From: Pseudomonas azotoformans
GTDB lineage: Bacteria; Pseudomonadota; Gammaproteobacteria; Pseudomonadales; Pseudomonadaceae
DNA: 64,000 bases
Direction: 5' to 3'
NCBI RefSeq assembly: GCF_001579805.1
Contig: NZ_CP014546.1
Span: forward strand, 4,278,001-4,342,000
Shown here: piece after piece, positions 17,086 to 26,042 of the stretch
Layout of the letters: the number at the start of each line of letters is the position of its first letter
Numbering within the stretch: the stretch's first letter is position 1
Position numbers and translations under genes: made by a program
Notes under the pieces: model-generated
The model's database searches: none
Told to the model about the DNA's origin: nothing
What the model saw: the letters and a program-made list of their open reading frames with translations, nothing else

Positions 17086-18000
17086 TCAACGGCTGCGGTG
17101 CACCAGCCGGGAATAGGAAATCAGCATGCTGGTGAGTTCCTGGCTGACCCCGGTGAGAGGCGCGGAACGGCGGCTGATCAGGCACACATCACGGGGCGCG
17201 AGGGGTTCTTCGATGGCGATGGTAGTCAGTGCGCTGGAGAACAGCTTCATCCCCGGCAGCATGCGCGGCTCGATGGTCAGGTAGTCGGTTTCCGAGACGA
17301 TGTGCAGGGTTTCCAGCAGCGAGTCGGTGGTGATGGCGATCTTCGGCGGCGCCAGGCCCTGGGTGCGGAACAGCTGGACCAGGCGGTTTTCCGCGCCGCC
17401 GATTACGCCGGTGGAGCGCACGCTGATCCATTGGCAGTCCACCAGCTCCTGCACCGACTTGGCCTGGGCCAACGGGTGGCCTTTACGCGCAATGATGCCC
17501 GCGCTGGAGCTGTAGAGACGGTCGATGGACAGGTCGATATCGGTGACGTTCGGCGCCAACGGGCACAGCACGAAATCCAGGCGTCCATCGCGGACTTTTT
17601 CCACCAGGCCCTTGGTGGTGCCGCTGGCCACATGCACTTGGATGCGCGGGAAGCGCTGGGTGAAATTGCTCAGCACCGGCACCAGCAGTTCGGCCAGGGG
17701 TTCGGAGGTCACGCCCAGGTCGATATGGCCTTCGGGCTCGCCTTTCCACGGTTGCAGGTCGAGCAGGGCGCGTTCGCAGTCGAGGGTGATGGAGCGGGCG
17801 CGTACCAGGAACACTTCACCGGCCGAGGTCAGGTTGATGCCTTGGTTCGAGCGTTGCAGCAGCACCACACCGAGTTCTTTTTCCAGGGTCTGGATTGACT
17901 GGGTCAGGGTGCTTTGCGCCACGTCCAATTGGCGTGCGGCAGAGCGAAAGCTGCCTTTTTCGACCACGGCACAGAACGCACGAAGATGGGTGAGAGTCAT
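17086..18000 (-). CDS. LysR family regulator of the adjacent transport and catabolic cluster
   Basis: 304 aa. Winged helix MTLTHLRAFCAVVEKGSFRSAARQLDVAQSTLTQSIQTLEKELG, then a periplasmic-binding-type effector domain from about residue 92 (HIDLGVTSEPLAELLV). It is divergent from the ABC-transporter operon. The 379-base gap contains several copies of a palindromic T-N11-A motif that recurs before the deacylase gene, so it is the natural candidate for controlling the whole cluster up to about 31.6 kb. The effector is unknown and presumably is, or derives from, the transported substrate. Confidence 0.88.
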   Translation of the reverse strand: MTLTHLRAFCAVVEKGSFRSAARQLDVAQSTLTQSIQTLEKELGVVLLQRSNQGINLTSAGEVFLVRARSITLDCERALLDLQPWKGEPEGHIDLGVTSEPLAELLVPVLSNFTQRFPRIQVHVASGTTKGLVEKVRDGRLDFVLCPLAPNVTDIDLSIDRLYSSSAGIIARKGHPLAQAKSVQELVDCQWISVRSTGVIGGAENRLVQLFRTQGLAPPKIAITTDSLLETLHIVSETDYLTIEPRMLPGMKLFSSALTTIAIEEPLAPRDVCLISRRSAPLTGVSQELTSMLISYSRLVHRSR

Positions 18001-18379
18001 GAAGGACTGCCTCAGGTTTCAGCATTTAAACCATTGAATGCCCGCCAGCTTATCTGATGGCTACAGGTGCGCACAGATCGGTTTGGCCGATCAGGTTCAT
18101 TATTTTTGAACGCATGCAAACGGCTCCAGGCCCTGATTTTTCGGTAGGCTGGAGGCAAGTCAGGACAGGCTGGGCAGGTGATCGGAAAAGCCGAGCCTGA
18201 TCACTTGGAGCGTTCTTCTCAAGCTTGCTGCGTGAAGAATAAGATCGGTCCAGGAACATTCGCCAACCGTGAAGGCGACTAAAACAACAACAACTCTCCA
18301 GGTGTTCGGCCGTGCCTCTTTTTGGGTCCTGCCAGCGTCCGAACCCCATGCGTAAGGAACATTTAAGGTGCAGTTATCC
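18001..18379. promoter_or_regulatory. Divergent control region between the LysR gene and the ABC operon
   Basis: This 379-base gap has no convincing gene. It holds three LysR-type sites: GATCGGTTTGGCCGATC (18076-18092), GTTCA-N7-TGAAC (18095-18111) and GATCGGAAAAGCCGAGC (18180-18196). A half site, GATCGG, follows at 18243-18248. Each full site fits T-N11-A. The first two centres are 19 bases apart, about two helix turns, as for LysR recognition and activation sites. No clear -10/-35 pair could be chosen. The leader before the first gene may therefore be long. Confidence 0.6.
18076..18092. promoter_or_regulatory. Putative LysR operator, copy 1
   Basis: Perfect palindrome GATCGG-TTTGG-CCGATC containing a T-N11-A core (T18078, A18090). 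A 15-of-17 match, GATCGGTTTTGCAGATC, occurs at 24790-24806 before the deacylase gene. A related site lies at 18180. Confidence 0.6.
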
Positions 18380-19942
18380 ATGAACAAGACTCTTATCCTG
18401 GCAGGCGCCTTGTCTGCGGCGCTGGTGGGCACTGCCCACGCTGAAAGTGTATTGAAGGTCGCGCTCAACGCTGACATCCGCAGCACCGACCCGGGTGTGA
18501 ACCGCGACACCAACTCCGACGCCGTGATCATGCACATCACCGAGGGGCTGGTAGCCTTCCGCGAAGATGCCACCGTTGGCCCGCTGGTGGCTAAGGACGT
18601 GCAGGTGTCCGACGACGGCTTGCGCTACACCTTTCACCTGCGCGACGGGGTGAAGTTCCAGAATGGCAAGGCGTTGACGTCTGCTGACGTGCTGTGGACC
18701 TGGAAGCGCTTCCTCGATCCCAAGACCCAATGGCGCTGCGCCCCAGAATTCGATGGGCATGGCGGCGCCAAGATCGTCGACATGAGCGCCCCGGATCCCC
18801 TCACCGTGGTGTTCACCCTCGACAAGCCCAACGGCTTGTTCCTGACCAGCACTGCACTGCCTGAATGTGGCGGTAGCGGCATCCTGTCTGCCGATTCGCT
18901 TAACGCCGACGGCAGCTGGAGAGCCCCAGTCGGCACCGGCCCATTCCAGCTGGGTGAGTGGAAGCCCGGCCAATACGTCGAGCTGCTGCGCAACCCCAAC
19001 TACACCCCGCGCGACGAAACAGAGCCCGATGGCTACACCGGCAACAAATCCACCCGCCTGGACCGCGTGCGCCTGCTGGTAATCCCGGACCCGGCCGCCG
19101 CCAAAGCCGCGCTGTTGTCGAAAAACGTCGACCTACTGATTGATGTCACCCCGCTGGACGCCACAGAGCTGGCCGCCCATTCCGGCGTGAGCGTGACCTC
19201 CAGCGGCACCATGTCGGTCAATGCCTTGCTGTTCCAGACCCGCGACCCGCTGCTTAAAGATGTGCGTTTGCGCCAGGCCATCGCCCATGCCCTGGATTCG
19301 GCGCAAATCGTCGAGGCGCTCACCGGCGGTCGCTCCAAGGCCAACAACTCGATGGTCGCCAGCGGCAGCCATTACCACAGTGCCGTCGAAGACCAGGGCT
19401 TCACCTTCGACCCGGCCAAGACTGCGCAACTGCTGCGCGAAGCTGGCTACAAGGGCGAGCCGATCAAGCTGATCGTCAACAAACGCTACGCGGCGATCTT
19501 CGACATGGGCGTGTTCGTGCAGGCCATGGCCAAGGCCAGCGGCATCAACCTGGAGCTGGAAACCCTGGAGTGGGGCACGCAGTTGGAGCGCTACCAGAGC
19601 GGCAACTACCAGATGATGGCGTTCCCGTATTCCGAGCGCCTCGACCCGGCCTTGAGTTTCGACTCGATGACCGGCGACAAGGACAAGGAATCACGCAAGG
19701 TCTGGGACAACCCCCAGGCCCGCGAGTGGCTGCGTGAAGCCCAGCGCGAAGGTGACATCAGCAAGCGCCAGGCGCTGTTCGATCAACTGCACCAGCAGAT
19801 GATCAAGGACGTGCCGATGATCCCGATGTACAACGGCAACGCGATTGCCGCCAGCCGTGACTACGTCAAGGGCCTGCGCACCTGGCCGGTGTCCAAGCCG
19901 CGCTTGTGGACCGTCAGCGTCCCCGCCGCCGGGAGTAATTGA
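18380..19942 (+). CDS. Peptide/opine-type ABC transporter, periplasmic substrate-binding protein (SBP_bac_5)
   Basis: 520 aa. The signal peptide (MNKTLILAGALSAALVGTAHA, cleaved after residue 21) precedes a full cluster-C binding protein with LKVALNADIRSTDPG, the family element YTFHLRDGVKFQNGKALTSADVLWTWKR, and VRLRQAIAHALDSAQIVEAL. Members bind di- or oligopeptides, nickel chelates or opine-like amino-acid derivatives. ATG 18380 is preferred to GTG 18368 because it gives the cleaner signal peptide. First gene of a tightly packed five-domain transporter operon (gaps of 2 bases or overlaps of 4). Confidence 0.9.
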   Translation: MNKTLILAGALSAALVGTAHAESVLKVALNADIRSTDPGVNRDTNSDAVIMHITEGLVAFREDATVGPLVAKDVQVSDDGLRYTFHLRDGVKFQNGKALTSADVLWTWKRFLDPKTQWRCAPEFDGHGGAKIVDMSAPDPLTVVFTLDKPNGLFLTSTALPECGGSGILSADSLNADGSWRAPVGTGPFQLGEWKPGQYVELLRNPNYTPRDETEPDGYTGNKSTRLDRVRLLVIPDPAAAKAALLSKNVDLLIDVTPLDATELAAHSGVSVTSSGTMSVNALLFQTRDPLLKDVRLRQAIAHALDSAQIVEALTGGRSKANNSMVASGSHYHSAVEDQGFTFDPAKTAQLLREAGYKGEPIKLIVNKRYAAIFDMGVFVQAMAKASGINLELETLEWGTQLERYQSGNYQMMAFPYSERLDPALSFDSMTGDKDKESRKVWDNPQAREWLREAQREGDISKRQALFDQLHQQMIKDVPMIPMYNGNAIAASRDYVKGLRTWPVSKPRLWTVSVPAAGSN

Positions 19943-19944
19943 GG

Positions 19945-20886
19945 ATGTTCCGTTTTATCTCCCAACGCCTGGCGATGTCGGTGCCGACCTTGCTGCTGAT
20001 CTCGCTGATGGTGTTCGCGATCATCCGCCTGGTGCCCGGTGACCCGGCCCTGCTGATGCTTGGCGACATGGCCGACGCCCACAGCCTGGAGGTGGCGCGT
20101 GCGTCGCTGGGGCTGGACCAGCCGCTGCCGGTGCAGTTTGTGATCTGGCTCAAGGCGGTGCTCAGCGGTGACCTTGGGCATTCGATCACCACCAATGAGG
20201 CGGTGTTGCCGCTGATCCTGGATCGGTTCCAGATGAGTGCCGGGATTGTCTTGGTGTCGGTGTTGTTGGCGGCCTTGATTGCGGTGCCGGCGGGCTTGCT
20301 GTCGGCGTGGAAGCAGGACAGTGCGCTGGACTTCGGCGTGGTGTCGACGGCGACGCTGTTGCTGTCGATCCCCAGTTTCTGGCTTGGCTTGCTGTTGCTG
20401 TATGCCTTCGGCATCAAGCTCGGCTGGTTGCCGGTGGTGGGTTATGTGTCGTTCGGCCAATCGCCGTGGCAGGCCTTGAGTTTTATCGTGCTGCCGATTG
20501 TCACCCTGACCTTGGTTGAACTGGGTGCGATCACGCGGATGGCACGGGCCAGTGCCATCGAAGTGCTGCGCCTGGAGTACATCACCCATGCCCGCGCCAA
20601 GGGCCTGTCGGAGCGGGCGGTGTTGTGGCGCCATGCGTTGCGCAACTCGTTTGCACCGACCTTGACCCTGATCGGCCTGATCCTTGGCAACCTGCTCAGC
20701 GGCATCGCTGTGCTGGAAACCGTGTTCACCCTGCCGGGTATCGGCCGCCTGATGGTCGACGCCATCTACGCCCGGGACTACCCGGTGCTGCAAGGCTGCC
20801 TGCTGCTGGTGACCTTTGTCTATGTGCTGGTCAACCTGTTGGTGGACCTGCTGTACCCGCTCTTCGACCCCAGGGTTAAGTTATGA
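19945..20886 (+). CDS. ABC transporter permease (DppB type)
   Basis: 313 aa. Six membrane spans. The N-terminal MFRFISQRLAMSVPTLLLISLMVFAIIRLVPGDPA is characteristic of the first peptide permease, and the EAA loop reads EYITHARAKGLSERAVLWRHALRN before the last spans. It starts three bases after the binding-protein stop and overlaps the second permease gene by four bases. It forms the membrane channel with the next gene product. Confidence 0.93.
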   Translation: MFRFISQRLAMSVPTLLLISLMVFAIIRLVPGDPALLMLGDMADAHSLEVARASLGLDQPLPVQFVIWLKAVLSGDLGHSITTNEAVLPLILDRFQMSAGIVLVSVLLAALIAVPAGLLSAWKQDSALDFGVVSTATLLLSIPSFWLGLLLLYAFGIKLGWLPVVGYVSFGQSPWQALSFIVLPIVTLTLVELGAITRMARASAIEVLRLEYITHARAKGLSERAVLWRHALRNSFAPTLTLIGLILGNLLSGIAVLETVFTLPGIGRLMVDAIYARDYPVLQGCLLLVTFVYVLVNLLVDLLYPLFDPRVKL

Positions 20887-21761
20887 ATAAGCCACTGCCT
20901 GTTGCACCCGAGGTGCTGTTGCCCGCACCGATGCGTGCCCCCAGGGCCTGGCGCGTGCCGCCGTTGAACGCGCTGATCGGTGCGTTCCTGTTGGGCTTGC
21001 TGTTGATCATGGCCGCGCTCGGCCTGGTGTGGACGCCCCATGACCCGCTGGCGCTGAACCTGCTGGCACGTTTGCAGGCGCCGACCGCCGCGCATTGGCT
21101 GGGCACTGATGAATACGGCCGCGATGTGTTGAGCCGCCTGATGATCGGCGCACACACCAGCCTGTGGGTGAGTGTGCTGACGGTGAGCATGGCGATCATC
21201 GCCGGAACCTTTCTCGGCTTGCTCGCCGGTTTCCTGCGCGGCTGGGTCGACCGTGGCCTGATGATGGTCAATGACGCGTTGCTGGCGTTCCCCGGCATCC
21301 TGTTGGCCCTGGGCCTGATGGCGATCATCGGCCCGAGCCTGTATGGCATCGTCTTTGCCCTGAGCCTGGCCTATACGCCGTCGGTGGTGCGGGTGGTGCG
21401 CGGCACCGTGCTGTCGCTGCGGGAGAAGGAGTTCGTCGAAGCCTCTCGGGTGATTGGTAACTCGGAGCTGTACACCATGCTGCGTCACATCGCGCCGAAC
21501 TGCGTCGCGCCGGTGTGCGTGCTGGCCACCAGCATGTTCGGCTGGGCGATCCTTGCCGAGAGTTCGTTGAGTTTCCTCGGCCTGGGCGTACCGCCACCGG
21601 CGGCGACCTGGGGCAACATGCTCGCGGCCAGTCGGCCGTACATCGCCACGGCCAGTTGGCTGGGGTTGTTTCCCGGTGTCTGCATCGCCATGGCGTTGCT
21701 GGCGTTCAATCTGTGCGGCGACGCCTTGCGTGACCGCCTTGATCCACGGATGAGTAAATGA
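20883..21761 (+). CDS. ABC transporter permease (DppC type)
   Basis: 292 aa. N-terminal cytoplasmic segment, then six spans, with the DppC signature LLARLQAPTAAHWLGTDEYGRDVLSRLMIGAH in the first periplasmic loop and the EAA loop EFVEASRVIGNSELYTMLRHIAPN. Its start overlaps dppB-like by four bases and its stop overlaps the ATPase start by four, indicating translational coupling. Confidence 0.93.
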   Translation: MNKPLPVAPEVLLPAPMRAPRAWRVPPLNALIGAFLLGLLLIMAALGLVWTPHDPLALNLLARLQAPTAAHWLGTDEYGRDVLSRLMIGAHTSLWVSVLTVSMAIIAGTFLGLLAGFLRGWVDRGLMMVNDALLAFPGILLALGLMAIIGPSLYGIVFALSLAYTPSVVRVVRGTVLSLREKEFVEASRVIGNSELYTMLRHIAPNCVAPVCVLATSMFGWAILAESSLSFLGLGVPPPAATWGNMLAASRPYIATASWLGLFPGVCIAMALLAFNLCGDALRDRLDPRMSK

Positions 21762-23401
21762 GCATGACTGACGTATTACTGGCAGTCGATCACCTGAAAA
21801 TCCGCATCGGCGCCCACGGCCCGCTGGCGGTCAATGACCTGAGCTTCACCATCGCTCCCGGCGAAATCGTCGCCTTGGTGGGCGAGTCCGGCAGCGGCAA
21901 GACCATGGCCGCCCGCGCCGCCATCGGCCTGTTGCCGCCACCGCTGGAACACTGCGGCGGCCAGGTGCGCTTCCAGGGCCATGACCTCAACAGCCTCAAG
22001 CCCGAGCAACTGCGCGAGCTGCGCGGGGCCAAGATCGGCATGGTGTTCCAGGAACCCATGGTGTCGCTGAATCCGTCCATGAGCATCGGCGAGCAAATGG
22101 CCGAGGGCCTGCGCCTGCACACCAAACTGACGGAAGCGCAGATCCGCGAACGCAGCGTGGAGATGCTCGGCCATATCGGCATCAACGACGCCGAACGCTG
22201 CCTGAGCGCGTTCCCCCACGAGTTCTCCGGTGGCATGCGCCAGCGCATCATGCTTGCCTCGGTGATGCTGCTGCGCCCGGCGCTGCTGATTGCCGACGAA
22301 CCCACCACCGCGCTGGATTGCCTGGCGCAATTGGACGTGTTGAAGCTGATGCTCGACCTCACTCGCGAGCAGGGTACGGCGATTCTGTTCATCAGCCATG
22401 ACCTGTCCCTGGTGGCGCGCTACGCCCATAAGGTGGTGGTGATGCGTGAAGGCCGCGCAGTGGAGCAGGGCACCATCGAACAGATCCTGCTGGCGCCCAA
22501 GGCCGACTACACCCGGCAGTTGCTGGAAGCATTGCCGCGTCGCGGGGTACTGGCGGACTTGCCCCAGGCCGACGGCCCGCTGCTGACGGTCAAGGACGTG
22601 TGCATCGAGCATCCTGGCCCGCGCAGCCTGTGGGGCCGCACCGCGTTCAAACGCGTGGTGCATTCGGCCAACCTCACCATTGCACCGGGGGAGACCCTGG
22701 CGCTGGTGGGCGGCAGCGGTTCGGGCAAGACCACCCTTGGACGCGCCATTGTCGGCCTGAACAAAGCCTGTGCCGGTGCTATCGAGTTTGAAGGAGTGGA
22801 CATTCTCAAGTCCGGCAACCGCGAACATCGCCTGCAATGCCAGATGATTTTCCAGGACCCGTACTCGTCCCTCGATCCGCGCATGAAAATCGGTGACATC
22901 CTCGCCGAACCGTTGCGCCATGTGCCCGGCATGAGTGCCGAGCAGAAGCGTGAACGGGTCACCAAGACCTTGCTGGACATCGGTTTGGCCGAGCAGTTTG
23001 TCGACCGCTTCCCGCACCAGCTCTCCGGTGGCCAGCGCCAGCGTGTCGCGATTGGCCGCGCACTGGTGCGTCATCCTCGATTGGTGATTGCCGACGAGCC
23101 GATTTCGGCGTTGGACATGACCATCCAGAAGCAGATTCTGGAGCTGTTCGAACGCCTGCAGGCGCAATACGGCTTTGCCTGCTTGTTCATCTCCCACGAC
23201 CTGGCGGCGGTGGAGCGCATCGCTCACCGGGTGGCGGTGATGAGCGAGGGCAGGGTGGTGGAAATGGGCGCCCGCGATGAAATTTTCGACCGCCCGCAAC
23301 ACCCTTACACCCGCAAGTTGCTGGCCGCTGCCAGCCCCTTGGAGAAGCTTGAAAACGGTGGCTACCGCATCCGCCAGGGCCCCGTACCGCTAGCGCTGTA
23401 A
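21758..23401 (+). CDS. Fused double ATPase subunit of the peptide-type ABC transporter
   Basis: 547 aa with two complete nucleotide-binding domains, a DppD-DppF fusion. Domain 1 has Walker A GESGSGKT, signature FSGGMRQRI and Walker B LLIADEPTTALD. Domain 2, from about residue 275, has GGSGSGKTT, LSGGQRQRV and LVIADEPISALD. The terminal IRQGPVPLAL is the oligopeptide-ATPase tail. It energises import by the two upstream permeases. A very long antisense open frame here is a GC-codon shadow. Confidence 0.95.
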   Translation: MSMTDVLLAVDHLKIRIGAHGPLAVNDLSFTIAPGEIVALVGESGSGKTMAARAAIGLLPPPLEHCGGQVRFQGHDLNSLKPEQLRELRGAKIGMVFQEPMVSLNPSMSIGEQMAEGLRLHTKLTEAQIRERSVEMLGHIGINDAERCLSAFPHEFSGGMRQRIMLASVMLLRPALLIADEPTTALDCLAQLDVLKLMLDLTREQGTAILFISHDLSLVARYAHKVVVMREGRAVEQGTIEQILLAPKADYTRQLLEALPRRGVLADLPQADGPLLTVKDVCIEHPGPRSLWGRTAFKRVVHSANLTIAPGETLALVGGSGSGKTTLGRAIVGLNKACAGAIEFEGVDILKSGNREHRLQCQMIFQDPYSSLDPRMKIGDILAEPLRHVPGMSAEQKRERVTKTLLDIGLAEQFVDRFPHQLSGGQRQRVAIGRALVRHPRLVIADEPISALDMTIQKQILELFERLQAQYGFACLFISHDLAAVERIAHRVAVMSEGRVVEMGARDEIFDRPQHPYTRKLLAAASPLEKLENGGYRIRQGPVPLAL

Positions 23402-23422
23402 CCCAGGACTGACTTTGCCCGC

Positions 23423-23445
23423 CGCGCAAATCCCGGATTTGCGCG
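23423..23445. repeat. 23-bp palindrome between the ATPase and porin genes
   Basis: CGCGCAAATCC-C-GGATTTGCGCG: eleven-base arms around a single central base. It lies 22 bases after the ATPase stop and 68 before the porin start. A one-base centre makes a poor RNA hairpin, so a protein-binding site is at least as likely as a terminator. It differs from the GATC-type LysR sites of the same cluster. Confidence 0.55.
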
Positions 23446-23512
23446 AACGGCGAAGCCATGCCCGAAGAACAATAAAAACACCCCAAACCCCACACTGCCA
23501 GGAGCTAAAAAA

Positions 23513-24766
23513 ATGAAAAAATCCCTGACTCAACTCATCACCGGCGTTGGCGTCGTGAGCAGCGGGATGATCCCGTTCGCCGCCCATGCCGACTTCATCA
23601 AGGACAGCAGCGGCACGCTGGAATTGAAGAACTACTACTTCAACCGTGACTACCGTGAAGAGGCCAGCCAATCGGTGCGTGCCGAATGGGCCCAAGGCTT
23701 TTTGCTGGGGATCAAGTCGGGCTTTACCGACGGTACCGTGGGCTTTGGCCTGGATGCCATCGGCATGCTTGGCGTGAAACTCGACTCCAGTCCGGACAAA
23801 TCCGGCACCGGCCTGCTGCAGCGTGACAGCGACAAACGCGCTTCCGACAGCTATTCCAAACTGGGCGTCACCGCCAAGGCCCGCTTGGCCAAGAGCGAGC
23901 TGCGCGTGGGTTACCTGGTGCCGGACCTGCCGACCCTGCAACCCAACACCAGCCGCCTGTTTCCGCAATCCTTCAGCGGTACGCAACTGGTATCCAACGA
24001 CATCAGCAACCTCAAGATCAGCCTCGGCCAACTGGACCAGGCCAAGGACCGCGACTCCACCAACTACGAAGACATGAAGCTGACCACCATCAGCAAGGTC
24101 TACAAAAGCACGGCCCTGAGCGACCAGTTCCGTTTTGCCGGCGGTGATTACTCGCTGACGCCCAACACCTTGCTCAGCTACCACTATGCCGAGCTGGACA
24201 GCATCTACCACCAGCAATATGGCGGCTTCAAGAACAGCTTTGGCCTGGGGCCGGGCAACCTGAAGACCGACGTGCGCTACTTCAAGGCCGACAAGGACGG
24301 TGCGGGCCTGGCCGGTAACGTTGATAACCGTGCCTTGAGTACACGCCTGACCTACCAGTACGGCGGTCACAGCATCGGCGGCGGCTTCCAGCAGCAGTAC
24401 GGCACCACGCCGTTCACCTACCTTGATGGCTCCATCAGCTACCTGTTCACCGAATACCAGTTCACCAACTTCACCCAGACCAAGGAACGCGCCTGGCATG
24501 CGCGCTACGACTACAACTTTGCCGACCTTGGCCTGCCGGGCCTGTTGTTCGGCATCAAATACGCCAAGGGTGATTCGGCTGAAGTGATCGGCTTCAACGG
24601 CGAAGGCCGTGAATGGGAGCGCGACCTGGACATCAGCTACGTGGTGCAGACCGGCCCGTTCAAGGGCGTGTCGATGCGCTGGCGCAACGCCCTGGCCAAG
24701 GGCAACTTCTACAACGACGTCAACGAAAATCGCGTGCTGCTGGGCTACACCCTGGCGCTCTGGTAA
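23513..24766 (+). CDS. OprD family outer-membrane porin
   Basis: 417 aa. Signal peptide MKKSLTQLITGVGVVSSGMIPFAAHA, then DFIKDSSGTLELKNYYFNRDYRE, the typical OprD start, and alternating beta strands to the end (NENRVLLGYTLALW). OprD paralogs pass specific small carboxylates, amino acids or peptides across the outer membrane. Position after the ABC operon suggests it is the outer-membrane entry for the same substrate. AGGAGCTAAAAAA precedes the ATG. Confidence 0.93.
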   Translation: MKKSLTQLITGVGVVSSGMIPFAAHADFIKDSSGTLELKNYYFNRDYREEASQSVRAEWAQGFLLGIKSGFTDGTVGFGLDAIGMLGVKLDSSPDKSGTGLLQRDSDKRASDSYSKLGVTAKARLAKSELRVGYLVPDLPTLQPNTSRLFPQSFSGTQLVSNDISNLKISLGQLDQAKDRDSTNYEDMKLTTISKVYKSTALSDQFRFAGGDYSLTPNTLLSYHYAELDSIYHQQYGGFKNSFGLGPGNLKTDVRYFKADKDGAGLAGNVDNRALSTRLTYQYGGHSIGGGFQQQYGTTPFTYLDGSISYLFTEYQFTNFTQTKERAWHARYDYNFADLGLPGLLFGIKYAKGDSAEVIGFNGEGREWERDLDISYVVQTGPFKGVSMRWRNALAKGNFYNDVNENRVLLGYTLALW

Positions 24767-24775
24767 CCACAGGTG

Positions 24776-24825
24776 GGGCGGCCTGGGCTGATCGGTTTTG
24801 CAGATCAAGATAGCCCCGGCCGCCC
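24776..24825. promoter_or_regulatory. Stem-loop after the porin with the LysR-type site in its loop
   Basis: GGGCGGCC-T-GGGCT (24776-24789) pairs with AGCCC-C-GGCCGCCC (24812-24825), 13 paired bases with one mismatch. The 22-base loop contains GATCGGTTTTGCAGATC (24790-24806), a 15-of-17 match to the operator at 18076 with the same T-N11-A core. The stem can end porin transcripts while the loop sequence, as DNA, can bind the regulator for the deacylase operon that starts at 24897. Confidence 0.55.
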
Positions 24826-24896
24826 TTACAGGCGATCACCCGGTCTCGTTAGTATTTTCTCAAGTTCCGTCACTCGAATATCGAGACTTCTGCGTT

Positions 24897-26015
24897 ATGA
24901 AACTTAATCAACACCCCTTGCTGCAAGCGACACAAGGTACCCACAGGCACGTGGAGAGTGAGCATTACGGTGCAGTGGGTGCCGGTCGGAAAATCTACAT
25001 CCAGGCGGCATTGCATGCCGATGAAACCCCGGCGATGTTGGTGGCAGCGCATCTGCGCCGGCAACTCGCAGTGTTGGAAAATGCCGGCCGCCTGAACGCG
25101 CAGATCGTGCTGGTGGCGGTCGCCAACCCGGCCGGCCTGGGCCAATACATCCTGGGTGCGCCCAGTGGCCGTTTTGAACTGGGCAGCGGGCGCAACTACA
25201 ACCGTGGATTCCCGGTGCCTTATCAGGCCATCGCCGAAAAAATCGAGTTCCGGCTCGGCCAGGACATCGACGCCAACCGCGCGCTGATCCGCCAGGCCTG
25301 GGGTGAGTGCCTGCGCGCCGCTCAGCCGATGGATGAGTACCAGTCGCTGCAACAGACGCTGATGCTGCTGGCCCACGATGCCGACATCGTGCTCGACCTG
25401 CATTGCTCCCGCGAAGCCGCAATGCACCTCTACACCGGCGAGGCGGTGTGGCCGACCATCGAGCCGCTGGCCCGTTACATCGGTGCCGAGGCGACCTTGT
25501 TGGCGACCGACTCCCAGGCCAATTCCTTCGACGAAGCGCTGTACCTGCTGTGGGTCAACCTGCGCGAGCGTTTTGGCGCGCGTTTCCCGATCCCGGACAG
25601 CAGCATCGCAGTGACGGTCGAGCACCGTGGCCAGCGTGATGTGTCTTACGAGCTGGCGGACCATGACGCCACCGCGATCATCGATTACCTGACTCACCTG
25701 GGTGCCATCGAAGGCACGCCACGCCCGCTACCAGCGCTGCGCAGCCCAGCCACGCCGCTGGCGGGCAGCGAGCAGTTCTACGCACCGAGTGCCGGGGTGC
25801 TGGTGCACCGTGCGGCGGTGGGCAGCCGGATCGAAGCAGGGCAGGCGCTGTTCGATATCGTCGACCCCCACAGCGGCAAGACCGTCACGGTCAACAGTCA
25901 CAACACCGGTGTGCTGTACATGCGCCGTGATGTGCGGTTTGTGAAACCGGGGGACCCGCTGGGTCGCGTCTCCGGGGCTACACCGATTCGCAGCGGCAAG
26001 CTGCTCAGCGCTTGA
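24897..26015 (+). CDS. Succinylglutamate desuccinylase/aspartoacylase (AstE/AspA) family deacylase
   Basis: 372 aa. Zinc-carboxypeptidase (M14-like) fold: ALHADETPAMLVAAHLRRQL carries the first His and Glu ligands (H41, E44), VLDLHC the later His, and VTVEHRGQ the region of the catalytic Glu. A C-terminal beta-barrel domain (from about 290, FYAPSAGVLVHRAAVGS) is shared with AstE/AspA. The family removes acyl groups from N-acyl amino acids, for example N-succinylglutamate, N-acetylaspartate and N-acetyl-diaminobutyrate (DoeB). It is followed by an ornithine-type aminotransferase, so the released amine may be ornithine or a homolog (inference). Confidence 0.85.
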   Translation: MKLNQHPLLQATQGTHRHVESEHYGAVGAGRKIYIQAALHADETPAMLVAAHLRRQLAVLENAGRLNAQIVLVAVANPAGLGQYILGAPSGRFELGSGRNYNRGFPVPYQAIAEKIEFRLGQDIDANRALIRQAWGECLRAAQPMDEYQSLQQTLMLLAHDADIVLDLHCSREAAMHLYTGEAVWPTIEPLARYIGAEATLLATDSQANSFDEALYLLWVNLRERFGARFPIPDSSIAVTVEHRGQRDVSYELADHDATAIIDYLTHLGAIEGTPRPLPALRSPATPLAGSEQFYAPSAGVLVHRAAVGSRIEAGQALFDIVDPHSGKTVTVNSHNTGVLYMRRDVRFVKPGDPLGRVSGATPIRSGKLLSA

Positions 26016-26042
26016 TCAGATATCTACTAGGCAGGACTCTCC

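Noticed and set aside
21776..23302. Antisense open frame of 508 codons on the minus strand
   Set aside because: It lies exactly over the double ATPase gene in a GC-rich codon shadow, is rich in His/Gln/Arg without domains, and has no ribosome site.
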